DNA from: Serratia sp. AKBS12
GTDB taxonomy: Bacteria; Pseudomonadota; Gammaproteobacteria; Enterobacterales; Enterobacteriaceae
Length of the DNA: 64,000 nucleotides
Direction: 5' to 3'
Assembly (NCBI RefSeq): GCF_024793895.1
Contig: NZ_JANUSB010000015.1
Location: 744,001 to 808,000 of the forward strand
Under the pieces are notes generated by a model. The model did no database searches, was not told where the DNA came from, and saw only the letters and a list, made by a program, of their open reading frames with translations. Made by a program: the position numbers and the translations under genes. Below, piece after piece: positions 1 through 10,916 of the stretch. How positions within the stretch are numbered: the first letter of the stretch is position 1; the number at the start of each line of letters is the position of its first letter.

Positions 1-284
1 CCATCAGTGACGCCAGCGGCAAGGTGGTACGCACCATCGAGGTCGGCGGGCTGACCGCCGGCGTGCATGCGTTCACCTGGGACGGCACGCTGGAAGACGG
101 CAGCAACGCGCCGGACGGCGCCTATAGCGTGGCGCTGAACGCCAAGAGCAACGGCGAACAGTTGGTGGCAAACCCGTTGCGCTTTGCGATGGTGAACGGC
201 GTTACCCGCAACGGCGACGGCGCCTTGCTGGATCTTGGTCTGGCGGGCAGCGCGTCGCTTGAAGACGTGCGACAGATCTTGTAA
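1..284 (+). CDS. flgD: FlgD, flagellar hook capping/scaffold protein (3' end only)
   Basis: The reading frame is open from the first complete codon (position 3) and ends at TAA 282-284, so the N-terminus lies before the window. The visible part (about 93 residues) has the FlgD C-terminal pattern: a beta-rich FLN-like segment with GLTAGVHAFTWDGTLEDG and then PDGAYSVAL. FlgD caps the growing hook and guides FlgE polymerisation in the periplasm and outside the cell. It is directly followed by flgE, the usual enteric order. The identity rests on this motif and the neighbours. Confidence 0.93.
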   Translation, partial: ISDASGKVVRTIEVGGLTAGVHAFTWDGTLEDGSNAPDGAYSVALNAKSNGEQLVANPLRFAMVNGVTRNGDGALLDLGLAGSASLEDVRQIL

Positions 285-360
285 AGGGGCGGTATGCAGC
301 CTCGACACGCAGTATTTCAGCTGCGGCTATTTCAATTGATATTCGTTTTGGAGACTACAC

Positions 361-1596
361 ATGGCCTTTTCTCAGGCGGTCAGCGGCTTAAATGCGGCGG
401 CCACTAATCTGGACGTGATCGGTAACAATATTGCCAACTCGGCGACCGCCGGCTTCAAGTCCGGCAGCGTGTCCTTTGCCGACATGTTTGCCGGTTCACA
501 GGTCGGGCTGGGCGTCAAAGTGGCTGGCATCACCCAGAACTTCAACGGTGGCACGACCACCAGCACCAACCGTGCACTGGACGTTGCCATCACCGAAAAC
601 GGCTTCTTCCGCATGCAGGACAGCGACGGCGGCATTTTCTACAGCCGCAATGGCCAGTTCAAGCTGGATGAAAACCGCAACCTGGTCAACATGCAGGGGC
701 TGAATCTGACCGGTTATCCGGCGGCCGGTACACCACCGACCATTCAGCAGGGGGCGGATCCGGTGCCGCTGAGCATTCCGGAAGGCATGATGAACGCCAA
801 ATCGACTACCTCCGGCAGCATGGTCGCCAACCTGAAATCGACCCACAGCGTACCAGCCAACGGCACCTTCGATCCGAACAAATCGGATTCTTACAACTAT
901 GTAAACACCATTACTACCTACGACTCATTGGGCAATGCGCATAACGTGAACGCCTATTTTGTCAAAACCGCCGACAACAAATGGGATGTCTATACCCAGG
1001 ACGGCAGCGTCACCGGCGCCCCGGCCGCCAAGGCCGGTAGCCTGAACTTCAATACAAGCGGCGCGCTGACCGAAACGCTGGATGCCAATGGTGTGGCAAC
1101 CGCCGACTTCAATCTGACCATCCCGATGTCTGCCAAAGACGGTGCACCAGCACAGAACTTCACGCTCAGCTTTGCCGGCAGCATGCAGCAGAACGTTGGC
1201 AGCGACTCGGTGAGCAAAGTGGCGCAGAACGGCTATACCGCCGGGGAATACAACAACTTCCAGATCGAAAAAGACGGCACCGTGGTTGGCATTTACTCCA
1301 ACCAGCAGAAACAGGTACTGGGTCAAATCGTGCTGGCCAATTTCTCCAACCCGGAAGGTCTGGCGTCGAAGGGCGATAACGTGTGGCAGGAAACCGGAGC
1401 ATCCGGGCAGCCGCGGGTCGGCACTGCCGGCGGTGGCGGGTTCGGCAACCTGACCAGCGGCGCGCTGGAAGCTTCCAACGTCGATCTGAGCCAGGAACTG
1501 GTCAACATGATCGTCGCGCAGCGTAACTATCAGTCAAACGCGCAAACCATCAAAACCCAGGATTCGATCCTGCAAACGCTGGTCAGCCTGCGTTAA
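361..1596 (+). CDS. flgE: FlgE, flagellar hook protein
   Basis: This 411-residue protein (E. coli FlgE is 402) begins MAFSQAVSGLNAAATNLDVIGNN, the N-terminal rod/hook heptad domain. It ends with the matching C-terminal motif of axial proteins (SNVDLSQELVNMIVAQRNYQSNAQTIKTQD, in part). FlgE polymerises outside the cell into the curved hook that joins rod and filament, and is exported by the flagellar type III apparatus. A Shine-Dalgarno GGAG lies just upstream of the ATG. The 76-base gap after flgD holds nothing else obvious. Confidence 0.98.
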   Translation: MAFSQAVSGLNAAATNLDVIGNNIANSATAGFKSGSVSFADMFAGSQVGLGVKVAGITQNFNGGTTTSTNRALDVAITENGFFRMQDSDGGIFYSRNGQFKLDENRNLVNMQGLNLTGYPAAGTPPTIQQGADPVPLSIPEGMMNAKSTTSGSMVANLKSTHSVPANGTFDPNKSDSYNYVNTITTYDSLGNAHNVNAYFVKTADNKWDVYTQDGSVTGAPAAKAGSLNFNTSGALTETLDANGVATADFNLTIPMSAKDGAPAQNFTLSFAGSMQQNVGSDSVSKVAQNGYTAGEYNNFQIEKDGTVVGIYSNQQKQVLGQIVLANFSNPEGLASKGDNVWQETGASGQPRVGTAGGGGFGNLTSGALEASNVDLSQELVNMIVAQRNYQSNAQTIKTQDSILQTLVSLR

Positions 1597-1615
1597 TCGC
1601 GTCAAGGGGTAAGCA

Positions 1616-2371
1616 ATGGACCACGCGATTTATACCGCCATGGGCGCGGCGCGGCAGACGTTAGATCAGCAGGCGATTACCGCCAATAACCTGGCCAACG
1701 CCTCGACGCCGGGCTTCCGCGCGCAGCTGGCGGCGCTGCGTGCGGTGCCGGTGGACGGCCCGAGCCTGCAAACGCGCACGCTGGTCACCGCCTCGACGCC
1801 GGGCGCCGACATGAGTCAGGGGGCGCTGAACTACACCGGACGCCCGCTCGACGTGGCGCTGCAACAGGATGGTTTCCTGGCCTTGCAGCAGGCGGATGGC
1901 AGCGAAGCCTATACCCGCAACGGTAATATCCAGATTTCGTCCACCGGGCAGCTGACGGTGCAGGGCGTGCCGTTGATGGGCGACGGCGGCCCGATTGAGG
2001 TGCCGCCGCAGGCAGAAATCACCATCGCCGCCGACGGCACCATTTCAGCGCTCAACCCTGGCGATCCACCCAACACCATTGCGCAAATCGGCCGGCTGAA
2101 GCTGGTCAGGGCCGACGCCACAGAAGTGATGCGCGGCGATGACGGCCTGTTCCATCTGACGCCGGCCACTCGCCAGCAACGCGGTAACCAGCTGCAAAAC
2201 GATCCGCTGGTGCGGGTAATGCCGGGGGTGATTGAGGGCAGCAATGTCAAGCCGATGGAAACCATGGTCGACATGATCGCCAATGCCCGACGCTTTGAAA
2301 TGCAGATGAAGGTCATCCACAGCGTGGATGAGAATGAACAACGCGCCAACTCATTGTTGTCAATGAGCTGA
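1616..2371 (+). CDS. flgF: FlgF, proximal rod protein
   Basis: The 251-residue protein starts MDHAIYTAMGAARQTLDQQA, contains the NNLANASTPGFRAQ motif of flagellar axial proteins, and ends with the conserved helical MVDMIANARRFEMQMKVI region. FlgF is one of the proximal rod subunits (with FlgB and FlgC) that cross the periplasm; it carries no cleaved signal peptide and is secreted by the flagellar export gate. It lies 19 bases after flgE, behind AAGGGGTAAGC, in the standard flgEFG order. Confidence 0.97.
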   Translation: MDHAIYTAMGAARQTLDQQAITANNLANASTPGFRAQLAALRAVPVDGPSLQTRTLVTASTPGADMSQGALNYTGRPLDVALQQDGFLALQQADGSEAYTRNGNIQISSTGQLTVQGVPLMGDGGPIEVPPQAEITIAADGTISALNPGDPPNTIAQIGRLKLVRADATEVMRGDDGLFHLTPATRQQRGNQLQNDPLVRVMPGVIEGSNVKPMETMVDMIANARRFEMQMKVIHSVDENEQRANSLLSMS

Positions 2372-2428
2372 GCCAGGCTGTCATGCCGCCGTTCATGCGC
2401 CGTCCGAGGCTTGATGCGGCGGCGGTGA

Positions 2429-3241
<813 letters not shown>

Positions 3242-3319
3242 GCGGCGCGGGCACTGGCGGCCTGGGGGCGCAGCATGCTGTGCCCGTTGTAACACCCCTG
3301 GTAAACAAAGGCGATATTT

Positions 3320-4039
3320 GTGGGCACCACACTTTTGACGGCTAACCTGCCGCAGCAGGCAACACGCGTTTTGGCAGGCATGCTGATGTTGACTATCGGC
3401 GGCTGCGCCTATATTCCGCATAAACCGCTGGTCGACGGTTCAACCAGCGCACAGCCGGCGCCGGCCAGCGCGCCGATGCCCAACGGTTCGATTTTCCAGA
3501 CCGTGCAGCCGATGAACTACGGCTATCAGCCGCTGTTTGAGGATCGTCGGCCGCGTAACATCGGCGATACCCTGACTATCGTGCTGCAGGAAAATGTCAG
3601 CGCCAGCAAAAGTTCTTCGGCCAATGCCAGCCGCAATGGCAGCAGCAAGTTCGGCGTTGCCACCGCCCCGCGCTACCTTGACGGCCTGTTTGGCAACGCG
3701 CGCGCCGACATGGAAATGTCCGGTGACAACACGTTTGGTGGCAAGGGGGGCGCCAATGCCAACAATACCTTCAATGGCACCATTACCGTCACCGTCAATC
3801 AGGTATTGGCCAACGGCAATCTGCACGTGGTGGGGGAAAAACAGATCGCCATCAATCAGGGCACTGAATTCATCCGCTTCTCCGGCGTGGTCAATCCACG
3901 CACCATTAGCGGCAACAACTCGGTGACCTCGACCCAGGTGGCGGACGCTCGCATTGAATACGTCGGCAACGGCTATATCAATGAAGCGCAGACCATGGGG
4001 TGGTTACAACGCTTCTTCCTGAACCTGTCACCGTATTAA
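3320..4039 (+). CDS. flgH: FlgH, L-ring lipoprotein
   Basis: The start is a GTG at 3320, giving 239 residues (E. coli 232). The N-terminus has a hydrophobic signal segment ending in the lipobox-like LTIGGC, so the mature protein starts at Cys28 or nearby and is lipidated in the outer membrane. The body contains the FlgH-typical [19 protein letters not shown] and the [16 protein letters not shown] region. FlgH forms the L ring, the outer-membrane bushing for the rod. flgI follows after 10 bases. The exact start is less certain than the identity. Confidence 0.96.
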   Translation: MGTTLLTANLPQQATRVLAGMLMLTIGGCAYIPHKPLVDGSTSAQPAPASAPMPNGSIFQTVQPMNYGYQPLFEDRRPRNIGDTLTIVLQENVSASKSSSANASRNGSSKFGVATAPRYLDGLFGNARADMEMSGDNTFGGKGGANANNTFNGTITVTVNQVLANGNLHVVGEKQIAINQGTEFIRFSGVVNPRTISGNNSVTSTQVADARIEYVGNGYINEAQTMGWLQRFFLNLSPY

Positions 4040-4049
4040 GGATTGCACG

Positions 4050-5150
4050 ATGCTGAAAAATTTACTCATGGCGCTGCTGGCGGCGGCAATCAGCCTGCCA
4101 GTGGCGGCGGAACGCATTCGCGATCTGGTCACGGTGCAGGGCGTTCGCGACAACGCATTGATCGGCTATGGGCTGGTGGTGGGGCTGGACGGTTCCGGCG
4201 ACCAGACCATGCAGACGCCGTTCACTACCCAGAGCCTGAGCAACATGCTGTCGCAGTTGGGGATCACCGTGCCGCCGGGAACCAATATGCAACTGAAAAA
4301 CGTTGCCGCGGTGATGGTTACCGCCAAGCTGCCGCCGTTTGCCCGCAGCGGACAGAACATTGACGTGGTGGTGTCCTCGATGGGCAACGCCAAAAGCCTG
4401 CGCGGCGGCACTTTGCTGATGACGCCGCTAAAGGGGGCGGATAATCAGGTCTATGCGCTGGCGCAGGGTAACGTGCTGGTGGGCGGCGCCGGTGCGGCGG
4501 CCGGCGGCAGCAGCGTGCAGGTGAATCAGCTGAACGGCGGGCGCATCAGCAACGGGGCGGTAATTGAGCGTGAATTGCCGAGCACCTTTGGCCAGAGTGG
4601 TGAAATCAACCTGCAACTGAATGATGAAGACTTTACGCTGGCCCAGCAGATCAGCGACGCCATCAACCGTCAGCGCGGCTATGGCACCGCCACGCCGCTG
4701 GATGCGCGTACCGTCAAGGTGCTGGTGCCTGCTGGCAATAGTTCACAGGTGCGCTTCCTGGCGGATATTCAGAATATCAACGTCAACGTCAGCGCGATGG
4801 ACGCCAAGGTGATCATCAATTCGCGCACCGGCTCGGTGGTGATGAATCGTGAAGTGATACTGGATTCCTGCGCGGTGGCGCAGGGTAATCTGTCAGTGGT
4901 GGTCGATCGGCAGAATACGGTCAGCCAGCCGAATACGCCGTTCGGCGGCGGGCAAACGGTGGTGACGCCAAATACCCAGATTTCCATGCAGCAGCAGGGC
5001 GGTTCGCTGCAAAAAATCAACGCCAGCGCCAATCTGAACAATGTGATCCGCGCCCTGAACGCGCTCGGGGCAACGCCGATCGATTTGATGTCGATTTTGC
5101 AGGCGATGCAGAGCGCCGGCTGTCTGCGAGCCAAATTGGAAATTATCTGA
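4050..5150 (+). CDS. flgI: FlgI, P-ring protein
   Basis: The 366-residue protein (E. coli 365) has a cleavable signal peptide, [20 protein letters not shown], followed by [21 protein letters not shown], the family's conserved start. FlgI is exported by Sec and assembles as the P ring in the peptidoglycan layer with the help of the FlgA chaperone. Its TGA (5148-5150) shares one base with the flgJ ATG, so the two are translationally coupled. Confidence 0.98.
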   Translation: MLKNLLMALLAAAISLPVAAERIRDLVTVQGVRDNALIGYGLVVGLDGSGDQTMQTPFTTQSLSNMLSQLGITVPPGTNMQLKNVAAVMVTAKLPPFARSGQNIDVVVSSMGNAKSLRGGTLLMTPLKGADNQVYALAQGNVLVGGAGAAAGGSSVQVNQLNGGRISNGAVIERELPSTFGQSGEINLQLNDEDFTLAQQISDAINRQRGYGTATPLDARTVKVLVPAGNSSQVRFLADIQNINVNVSAMDAKVIINSRTGSVVMNREVILDSCAVAQGNLSVVVDRQNTVSQPNTPFGGGQTVVTPNTQISMQQQGGSLQKINASANLNNVIRALNALGATPIDLMSILQAMQSAGCLRAKLEII

Positions 5151-6118
5151 TGAGTCGCGATCTGATGAGCCTGTCCGGGGCGGCGTACGACGCTCAGGCG
5201 CTGAATGGGCTAAAAACCGCCGCCGCCGCCGATCCGCACGGCAATCTGAAGCAGGTTGCCCAGCAGGTGGAAGGGATGTTCGTGCAGATGATGCTGAAAA
5301 GCATGCGTGCCGCGCTGCCGCAGGACGGTGCGCTGAGCAGCGATCAGACCCGGTTGTATACCTCGCTGTACGATCAGCAAATTGCCCAGCAGATGTCGCA
5401 AAAAGGCCTGGGGTTGGCGGAAATGATGGTGAAACAGCTGGGCAGCGCCGGCGCGCGACCGAGCGAAGCCGCCGGTACGCGGCCGATGGCGCTGGATAGC
5501 TTTACGCCGGCGCAGTTGACGTTTGACAGGCAGACGCTGCAAAGCTTGCCGAACCAGACGCTGGAGCAACTGGTGCGGCGCGCCATGCCGCAAACGCCGC
5601 CGACGGTGCCGTCGTTGACCAACGGCAACTTTGTGGCCCGACTGTCGATGCCGGCACGGGTGGCCAGTCAGCAAAGCGGTATTCCGCATCAGTTGATCGT
5701 CGCGCAGGCGGCGCTGGAATCCGGCTGGGGCCAGCGTGAGATCCCGACCGCCGACGGTTCGCCAAGCTACAACCTGTTCGGCATCAAGGCCGGCAGCAGT
5801 TGGGACGGGCCGGTGACGGAGATCGTTACCAGCGAATTCGAGCAGGGCGCGGCCAAGAAGATCAAGGCGCGTTTCCGGGTGTACGGCTCCTACGTCGAGG
5901 CGATAGCCGATTACGTCAAACTGCTGACCGGCAATCCGCGTTACGCCAGCGTTGCCGCCGCGCGCAGTCCGGAACAGGCGGCCTATGCGCTGCAACAGGC
6001 CGGTTACGCCACCGATCCGCAGTACGCCAAAAAGCTGGTCAGCGTGATCCAGCAAATAAAGAACGCCGGGGAACAGGTGGCAAAGGCCTATAGTCACGAT
6101 CTGCAAGAACTGTTCTAG
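5150..6118 (+). CDS. flgJ: FlgJ, rod cap and peptidoglycan hydrolase
   Basis: The 322-residue protein has two parts: an N-terminal rod-assembly domain (VEGMFVQMMLKSMRAALP, about residues 40-60) and a C-terminal GH73 N-acetylglucosaminidase domain from about residue 160. The GH73 motif AALESGWGQ places the likely catalytic Glu at residue 190. FlgJ caps the growing rod and opens the peptidoglycan so the rod can pass. It is the last gene before the separate flgKL promoter. Confidence 0.97.
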   Translation: MSRDLMSLSGAAYDAQALNGLKTAAAADPHGNLKQVAQQVEGMFVQMMLKSMRAALPQDGALSSDQTRLYTSLYDQQIAQQMSQKGLGLAEMMVKQLGSAGARPSEAAGTRPMALDSFTPAQLTFDRQTLQSLPNQTLEQLVRRAMPQTPPTVPSLTNGNFVARLSMPARVASQQSGIPHQLIVAQAALESGWGQREIPTADGSPSYNLFGIKAGSSWDGPVTEIVTSEFEQGAAKKIKARFRVYGSYVEAIADYVKLLTGNPRYASVAAARSPEQAAYALQQAGYATDPQYAKKLVSVIQQIKNAGEQVAKAYSHDLQELF

Positions 6119-6131
6119 GCGTATTTTGCTC

Positions 6132-6158
6132 TCAAGTTCTGCGCTTTGCGGCCGATAA
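6132..6158 (+). promoter_or_regulatory. sigma-28 (FliA) promoter of flgKL
   Basis: TCAAGTTC, 11 bases, then GCCGATAA. The enteric sigma-28 consensus is TAAAGTTT-N11-GCCGATAA, so the -10 matches fully and the -35 matches six of eight with the exact spacing. It lies about 70 bases before the flgK ATG, between flgJ and flgK. This fits class 3 (late) expression of the hook-filament junction proteins in addition to read-through from the flg operon. Confidence 0.88.
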
Positions 6159-6227
6159 CCCAGACAGGCTGAGCGCAGAGGTTCAGCAGCATGATTAAAC
6201 CCTGTGGGCCAGCGACAAGGAACCCCA

Positions 6228-7877
6228 ATGTCTAATAGCTTAATCAACACCGCGATGAGTGGTCTGAATGCGGCGCAGGTGGCGCTTAGCACCGTCAGCA
6301 ACAATATTTCCAATTACAACGTTGCCGGCTACAACCGGCAGACGGCGATTCTGGCGCAAAACGGCGGGATGGGCACCATGTCCGGTTTTATCGGCAACGG
6401 CGTCACCGTGACCAGCGTCAACCGTGAATACAATCAGTTCATCACCAATCAGTTGCGCGGCGCGCAAAGCCAGGCTGGTGCGCACGATGCGTATTTCGAA
6501 AAGGTGTCGCAAATCGATAATCTGCTGGCGGATAAAACCAATACCTTGTCCACCAGCATGCAGGACTTCTTCAGCAATCTGCAAAACCTGGTCAGCAATG
6601 CCGGTGACGATGCGTCGCGCAATACCGTGCTGGGCAAGGCCAACGGCCTGGTGAACCAGTTTAACAACACCGATAAATACCTGCGCGACATGGAAAGCGG
6701 CGTCAATCAGCAACTGAGCGACAGTGCGGTACAAATCAACAACTACAGTCAGCAGATTGCCAAACTGAACCAGGACATCACGCGCTTGCGCGGCAGCGGC
6801 GGCGGTGAGCCGAACGCATTGCTCGATCAGCGCGACCAGCTGGTGAGCGAACTGAATCAGATAGTCGGCGTGCAGGTGACCCAGCAGGACGGCGATGCGT
6901 ATAGCGTCTCTTTCGCCAATGGCCTGACGCTGGTGCAGGGCAACAACGCCTATCAGGTGGAGGCGATACCGTCCAGCCAGGATCCGTCGCGTTTGACGCT
7001 GGGCTATAACCGCGGCTCGGGCGCCAGCGAAATCCCGCAAGGGCAGATCGTCAGCGGCAGCGTCAGCGGCGTGTTGAAGTTCCGCAGCGAAGCGCTGGAC
7101 AGCGCGCGTAACCAGCTTGGGCAGATTGCCCTGGCGATGGCGGACAATTTTAACCGGCAACACCGGGACGGTTTTGACATCAACGGCGACGCCGGTGGCG
7201 ATTTCTTCAGCTTCAGCGGCGGCAGGGTGGTGGAAAACACCCGCAACGCTGGCGACGCCACCCTCGGCGTGTCCTATACCGACACCGGCAAGGTGAAAGC
7301 CAGCGATTACCGCGTGGAGTTCGACGGTAACAACTGGCAGGTCACGCGCCTGTCGGACAACACCCCGGTTACCGCCAGCGCCGGTACCGACGCCAGCGGC
7401 AAGCCGACGCTGGAATTTGAGGGGTTGCAGGTCAGCATTGACGGCAACGCGCAAAAGAATGACAGCTTTACCGTGAAACCGGTCAGCGACGTGGCGGGCA
7501 GCCTGAAGGTGGCCATCAGCGATGCCGGAAAAATTGCCGCCGCAGGTAGCGATGATGGCGGGCGTGGCGATAACGACAACGCCAAAAAACTGCTCGACCT
7601 GCAAACCCGGAAACTGGTGGATGGCAAGGCGACGCTGACCGGCGCTTACGCCAGTCTGGTGAGCAACGTCGGCAACCAGACCGCCACCGCCAAAAGCAAC
7701 AGCGCGGCGCAGGGCAACATCGTCAAGCAGTTGACGGTACAGCAACAGTCGGTGTCCGGCGTCAACCTGGACGAAGAATACGGCGAACTGCTGCGTTTCC
7801 AGCAGTACTACATGGCTAACGCCCAGGTGATCCAAACCGCCAGTTCGCTGTTTGACGCCATCCTGTCCATTCGCTGA
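6228..7877 (+). CDS. flgK: FlgK, hook-filament junction protein 1 (HAP1)
   Basis: The ATG at 6228 (MSNSLINTAMSGLNAAQVAL) is preferred over an in-frame codon at 6204, because it gives 549 residues (E. coli 547), matches the family N-terminus and follows AAGGAACCCCA. The C-terminus has the axial motif EEYGELLRFQQYYMANAQVIQTASSLFD. FlgK forms the first junction ring between hook and filament and is exported with the chaperone FlgN, whose gene is not in this window. Confidence 0.98.
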   Translation: MSNSLINTAMSGLNAAQVALSTVSNNISNYNVAGYNRQTAILAQNGGMGTMSGFIGNGVTVTSVNREYNQFITNQLRGAQSQAGAHDAYFEKVSQIDNLLADKTNTLSTSMQDFFSNLQNLVSNAGDDASRNTVLGKANGLVNQFNNTDKYLRDMESGVNQQLSDSAVQINNYSQQIAKLNQDITRLRGSGGGEPNALLDQRDQLVSELNQIVGVQVTQQDGDAYSVSFANGLTLVQGNNAYQVEAIPSSQDPSRLTLGYNRGSGASEIPQGQIVSGSVSGVLKFRSEALDSARNQLGQIALAMADNFNRQHRDGFDINGDAGGDFFSFSGGRVVENTRNAGDATLGVSYTDTGKVKASDYRVEFDGNNWQVTRLSDNTPVTASAGTDASGKPTLEFEGLQVSIDGNAQKNDSFTVKPVSDVAGSLKVAISDAGKIAAAGSDDGGRGDNDNAKKLLDLQTRKLVDGKATLTGAYASLVSNVGNQTATAKSNSAAQGNIVKQLTVQQQSVSGVNLDEEYGELLRFQQYYMANAQVIQTASSLFDAILSIR

Positions 7878-7897
7878 TAGCAGAAGGAATCCACACC

Positions 7898-8863
7898 ATG
7901 CGCATGAGTACCAGCATGATGTATCAACAAAACATGAGCGGCCTTACCGATAATCAATCGCTGTGGATGAAATCGGCGCAGCAGTTATCCAGCGGTAAAA
8001 AGGTGCTGACGCCGTCGGACGATCCTCTGGCGGCTTCGCAGGCGATTATGGTGTCGCAGGCGCAAGCGGAAAACGGCCAGTACGCCCTGGCGCGCACCTT
8101 CGCGCGGCAGAGCGTGTCGATGGAAGAAACCGTGCTGTCGAACGTCACCGGCGGTATCAAGGACATGAAGGCGCTGATCGTCAACGCCGGCGACGGCACG
8201 CTGAGCGATAACGATCGTGCTTCGCTGGCGACCCAGTTGCAGGGGATGAAGGATCAGTTGCTGAGCCAGGCCAACAGCACCGACGGCAATGGCCGCTACA
8301 TGTTCGCCGGTTTTAAAAACGACCAGCCGCCGTTTGTGCAGCAGGCCGACGGTTCGGTCCGCTACCAGGGCGGTTCGACGCCGATCGAACAAAAGGTGGA
8401 TGCCAATCGCACCATGACCGTTGGCCATACCGGTGACGCCATTTTCATGACGCTGACCAGCAATCCGAAGCCGGAGCCAGACGGTAGCACGCCGGTCGCC
8501 AACGTGTTTGACAGCATCGACACGGCGCTGGCGGCGTTGAAAACGCCGTTGCAGGGTGCGGATGACGCCACCCGCGAAAAAGTCAGCGCAGCGTTGGACA
8601 AGGCCAACCGCGGTCTGGACAACTCTTACAACAACGTGTTGAGCGTGCGCGCCGAGCTGGGCACGCAATTGCAGGAAATGGATACGCTGGACAGCATTGG
8701 CAAAGATCGCGATATGACCAATCAGGCGCAATTAAGCGCGCTGGTGGATGTGGATATGGTCGAGGCAATCTCGTCCTACTTTATGCAGCAGGCCGCGCTG
8801 CAAGCCTCCTATAAAACCTTCAGCGATATGCAGGGCATGTCGCTGTTCCAGATGAATCGCTAA
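7898..8863 (+). CDS. flgL: FlgL, hook-filament junction protein 3 (HAP3)
   Basis: The 321-residue protein starts MRMSTSMMYQQNMSGLTDNQ, matching E. coli FlgL (MRFSTQMMYQQNM). It ends with the flagellin-like C-terminal helix VDMVEAISSYFMQQAALQASYKTFSDMQGMSLF. FlgL is the second junction ring, which connects to flagellin. It follows flgK by 20 bases behind AGAAGGAATCC, and is the last gene of the + strand flg run before convergent fliR. Confidence 0.98.
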   Translation: MRMSTSMMYQQNMSGLTDNQSLWMKSAQQLSSGKKVLTPSDDPLAASQAIMVSQAQAENGQYALARTFARQSVSMEETVLSNVTGGIKDMKALIVNAGDGTLSDNDRASLATQLQGMKDQLLSQANSTDGNGRYMFAGFKNDQPPFVQQADGSVRYQGGSTPIEQKVDANRTMTVGHTGDAIFMTLTSNPKPEPDGSTPVANVFDSIDTALAALKTPLQGADDATREKVSAALDKANRGLDNSYNNVLSVRAELGTQLQEMDTLDSIGKDRDMTNQAQLSALVDVDMVEAISSYFMQQAALQASYKTFSDMQGMSLFQMNR

Positions 8864-8874
8864 CCCCGTTCTAT

Positions 8875-8908
8875 CCTGCCGACTACTTCGCGTCTCGGCA
8901 GGCTCCTT
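8875..8908 (+). terminator. Hairpin terminator after flgL
   Basis: CCTGCCGA (8875-8882) pairs perfectly with TCGGCAGG (8895-8902) over a 12-base loop, and CTCCTTTT follows. It starts 12 bases after the flgL stop, so it probably ends the flg transcript. Confidence 0.75.
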
Positions 8909-8978
8909 TTGGCGCGCTGAGAAGACGCTGCCGGCCAACGCGCCGCGTGGGGAATTCTTAAACCGGGCGCGCTGTTTG

Positions 8979-9025
8979 GCCCGTCGTTCTTTCTCCCACC
9001 AAGGCTTGAGCGACGGGCTTTTTTT
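8979..9025 (+). terminator. Second hairpin with T-run between flgL and fliR
   Basis: GCCCGTCG (8979-8986) pairs with CGACGGGC (9011-9018), followed directly by seven T. The loop is long (24 bases) but the T-run is strong on the + strand. It is a likely back-up terminator that keeps flg transcription from running into the convergent fliR operon. No T-run follows on the - strand. Confidence 0.65.
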
Positions 9026-9070
9026 ATGTCGTCGTGGTAACCGGCCGCTCAAGCGGGCATAACCCGCGGT

Positions 9071-9853
9071 TCAGCTTGCCATACCGCCAATCACCGTTGC
9101 CAACCGATCAAACACTTCACCAAACAGGTGCTCGCAGAACGGTGCCAGCATCGGCATCATCAGGCCGAGGGTGAGAATGCCGATGGTCATGGTCACCGGG
9201 AAGCCGATGACAAACACTGACAGTTGCGGCGTTACACGGTTAAGCAGGCCGAGCGACAGGTTGAGCGTCAGCAGCAGACAGATCAGCGGCAATGCCAGCA
9301 TCAGGCCATTGATGAAAATCAGCGAGCCGGCCTGTGTCAGCGCCAGAAAACCGTTACCGTTTAGCGGCTGTGCCTGGATCGGCAGCGTGTGGAAGCTGTC
9401 CGCCAGCAGTGAAATCAGCCATAAATGGCCGTCAAAAGCCAGAAACAGCAGCAGCGCCAACAGATTGAGCAAGCGCGCCAGTACCGGCATGTTCGGCCCG
9501 CCGGACGGATCGAAGAAGGTGGCGAACGACAGCCCCATCTGCATGCCGATCACCTCACCGGCGGTACGTACTGCGGCGAAGGCGAATTGCATGGTCAACC
9601 CGAGCGCGACGCCGATCAGTATCTGCTGTATGGCCAGCCACAGGCCGTCGACGGAAAAAATCGCTATGTTATTGGCGGGGAGGGTGGGCGCCACCAGCAG
9701 CACGATCAGGCCGCCGAGGCCGATCTTCACTTTTTTGCTGATTTGTTTTTCGCTGAACACTGGCGCGGTGGCGATCAGCGCTAACACGCGCAACAACGGC
9801 CAGAAATACTGGCTGAGCCAGACGCCGATTTGCCCGCTGTCGAAGGTCAGCAT
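9071..9853 (-). CDS. fliR: FliR, flagellar export gate membrane protein
   Basis: The 260-residue polytopic membrane protein begins [36 protein letters not shown], and has the family motifs GLILLVAP-like and FASTFDPSGG-like ([23 protein letters not shown]). FliR combines with FliP and FliQ to form the core pore of the flagellar type III export gate. It is the last gene of the leftward operon, two bases after the fliQ stop. Confidence 0.97.
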   Translation of the reverse strand: MLTFDSGQIGVWLSQYFWPLLRVLALIATAPVFSEKQISKKVKIGLGGLIVLLVAPTLPANNIAIFSVDGLWLAIQQILIGVALGLTMQFAFAAVRTAGEVIGMQMGLSFATFFDPSGGPNMPVLARLLNLLALLLFLAFDGHLWLISLLADSFHTLPIQAQPLNGNGFLALTQAGSLIFINGLMLALPLICLLLTLNLSLGLLNRVTPQLSVFVIGFPVTMTIGILTLGLMMPMLAPFCEHLFGEVFDRLATVIGGMAS

Positions 9854-9855
9854 AT

Positions 9856-10125
9856 TCAGCCAATCAGATTGGGCAGATTGCTGAACAGCATGCGCATATA
9901 ATCCAGCAGTAAATTAAGCATCCACGGCCCGGCGATGATGATGGTGGCGACTACCGCCAGGATTTTGGGAATAAAAGACAGCGTCATTTCGTTGATCTGG
10001 GTGGCGGCCTGCAACAGGCTGACCACCAAACCGCTGATCAACGCTGCCAACAGCAGCGGCGCGGCCAGCGCCAGCGCAACTTTCATTGCCTCGGTGCCGA
10101 GCGCCATTACGGATTCAGGTGTCAT
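9856..10125 (-). CDS. fliQ: FliQ, flagellar export gate membrane protein
   Basis: The 89-residue protein equals the usual FliQ length. It has two hydrophobic helices ([19 protein letters not shown] and the segment around [20 protein letters not shown]) and the family motif [19 protein letters not shown]. It packs around FliP5-FliR1 in the export gate. It sits between fliP and fliR as in other enterics. Confidence 0.97.
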   Translation of the reverse strand: MTPESVMALGTEAMKVALALAAPLLLAALISGLVVSLLQAATQINEMTLSFIPKILAVVATIIIAGPWMLNLLLDYMRMLFSNLPNLIG

Positions 10126-10136
10126 TGCGCTCTCCG

Positions 10137-10916
10137 TTACGAATAAAAACTCTGTGCCAGCGAGCCGAGCAGCAATTGCCAGCCGTCCACCAGCACAAAC
10201 AGCATCAGTTTGAACGGTAAGGAGATGGTGGCCGGGGGTACCATCATCATCCCCAGCGCCATCAGTACGCTGGCGACTACCAGGTCGATAATCAGGAACG
10301 GAATGAACACCGTGAAGCCAATCTGGAAGGCGGTTTTCAGTTCGCTGGTGACGTAGGCGGGCAGTAAAATGCGCATCGGCACCGCCTCCGGCCCGGCCAG
10401 CGGTGGCAGATTGGCCAGGCGAGCATATAACGCCAGGTCGGCTTCACGCGTCTGGCGCAGCATGAACTCGCGCAGCGGCTGCGCGCCCTGATCGATTGCC
10501 GTCTCCATGCTGATCTTATCCTGGCTGAACGGCAGATAAGCGTCCTGATACACCTTGTCGAACACCGGCGCCATAATGAAAAAGCTCAGAAACAGCGCCA
10601 GCCCCAGCATTACCTGATTGGGTGGCGCCGTTGGCGTACCCAGCGCGTTGCGCAGCAGACCGAGTACGATGATGATGCGCGTGAAGCTGGTCATCATCAA
10701 CAGCATCGCCGGCAGGAAACTGAGGGAAGTCAGCAGCACCAGCGTTTGCACCGGCAGCGTCCAGCTTTGTCCACCGCCGGCCAGCGGCTGGCTGATCAGC
10801 CCCGGCAACTGCGCCATGGCCGACGGGCTTAACGCCAGCAGAACCAGGGCAAGCAGCGGGGCGAGAGCGCGGCTGCGCAGCGGCGTCGCAGGTGGGAGAG
10901 ACCGAGTGTGGTTCAT
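10137..10916 (-). CDS. fliP: FliP, flagellar export gate membrane protein
   Basis: The 259-residue protein has a cleavable signal sequence ending near SPSAMAQ. The conserved core follows: [40 protein letters not shown] and [13 protein letters not shown]. FliP forms the pentameric core of the type III export pore. Its start overlaps the fliO stop by 4 bases (ATGA), and the fliQ start is 11 bases after its stop. Confidence 0.97.
   Translation of the reverse strand: MNHTRSLPPATPLRSRALAPLLALVLLALSPSAMAQLPGLISQPLAGGGQSWTLPVQTLVLLTSLSFLPAMLLMMTSFTRIIIVLGLLRNALGTPTAPPNQVMLGLALFLSFFIMAPVFDKVYQDAYLPFSQDKISMETAIDQGAQPLREFMLRQTREADLALYARLANLPPLAGPEAVPMRILLPAYVTSELKTAFQIGFTVFIPFLIIDLVVASVLMALGMMMVPPATISLPFKLMLFVLVDGWQLLLGSLAQSFYS

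Noticed and set aside
6240-7835. 531-codon - strand frame opposite flgK
   Set aside because: His/Val/Arg-rich shadow with no domain; flgK is certain on the + strand.
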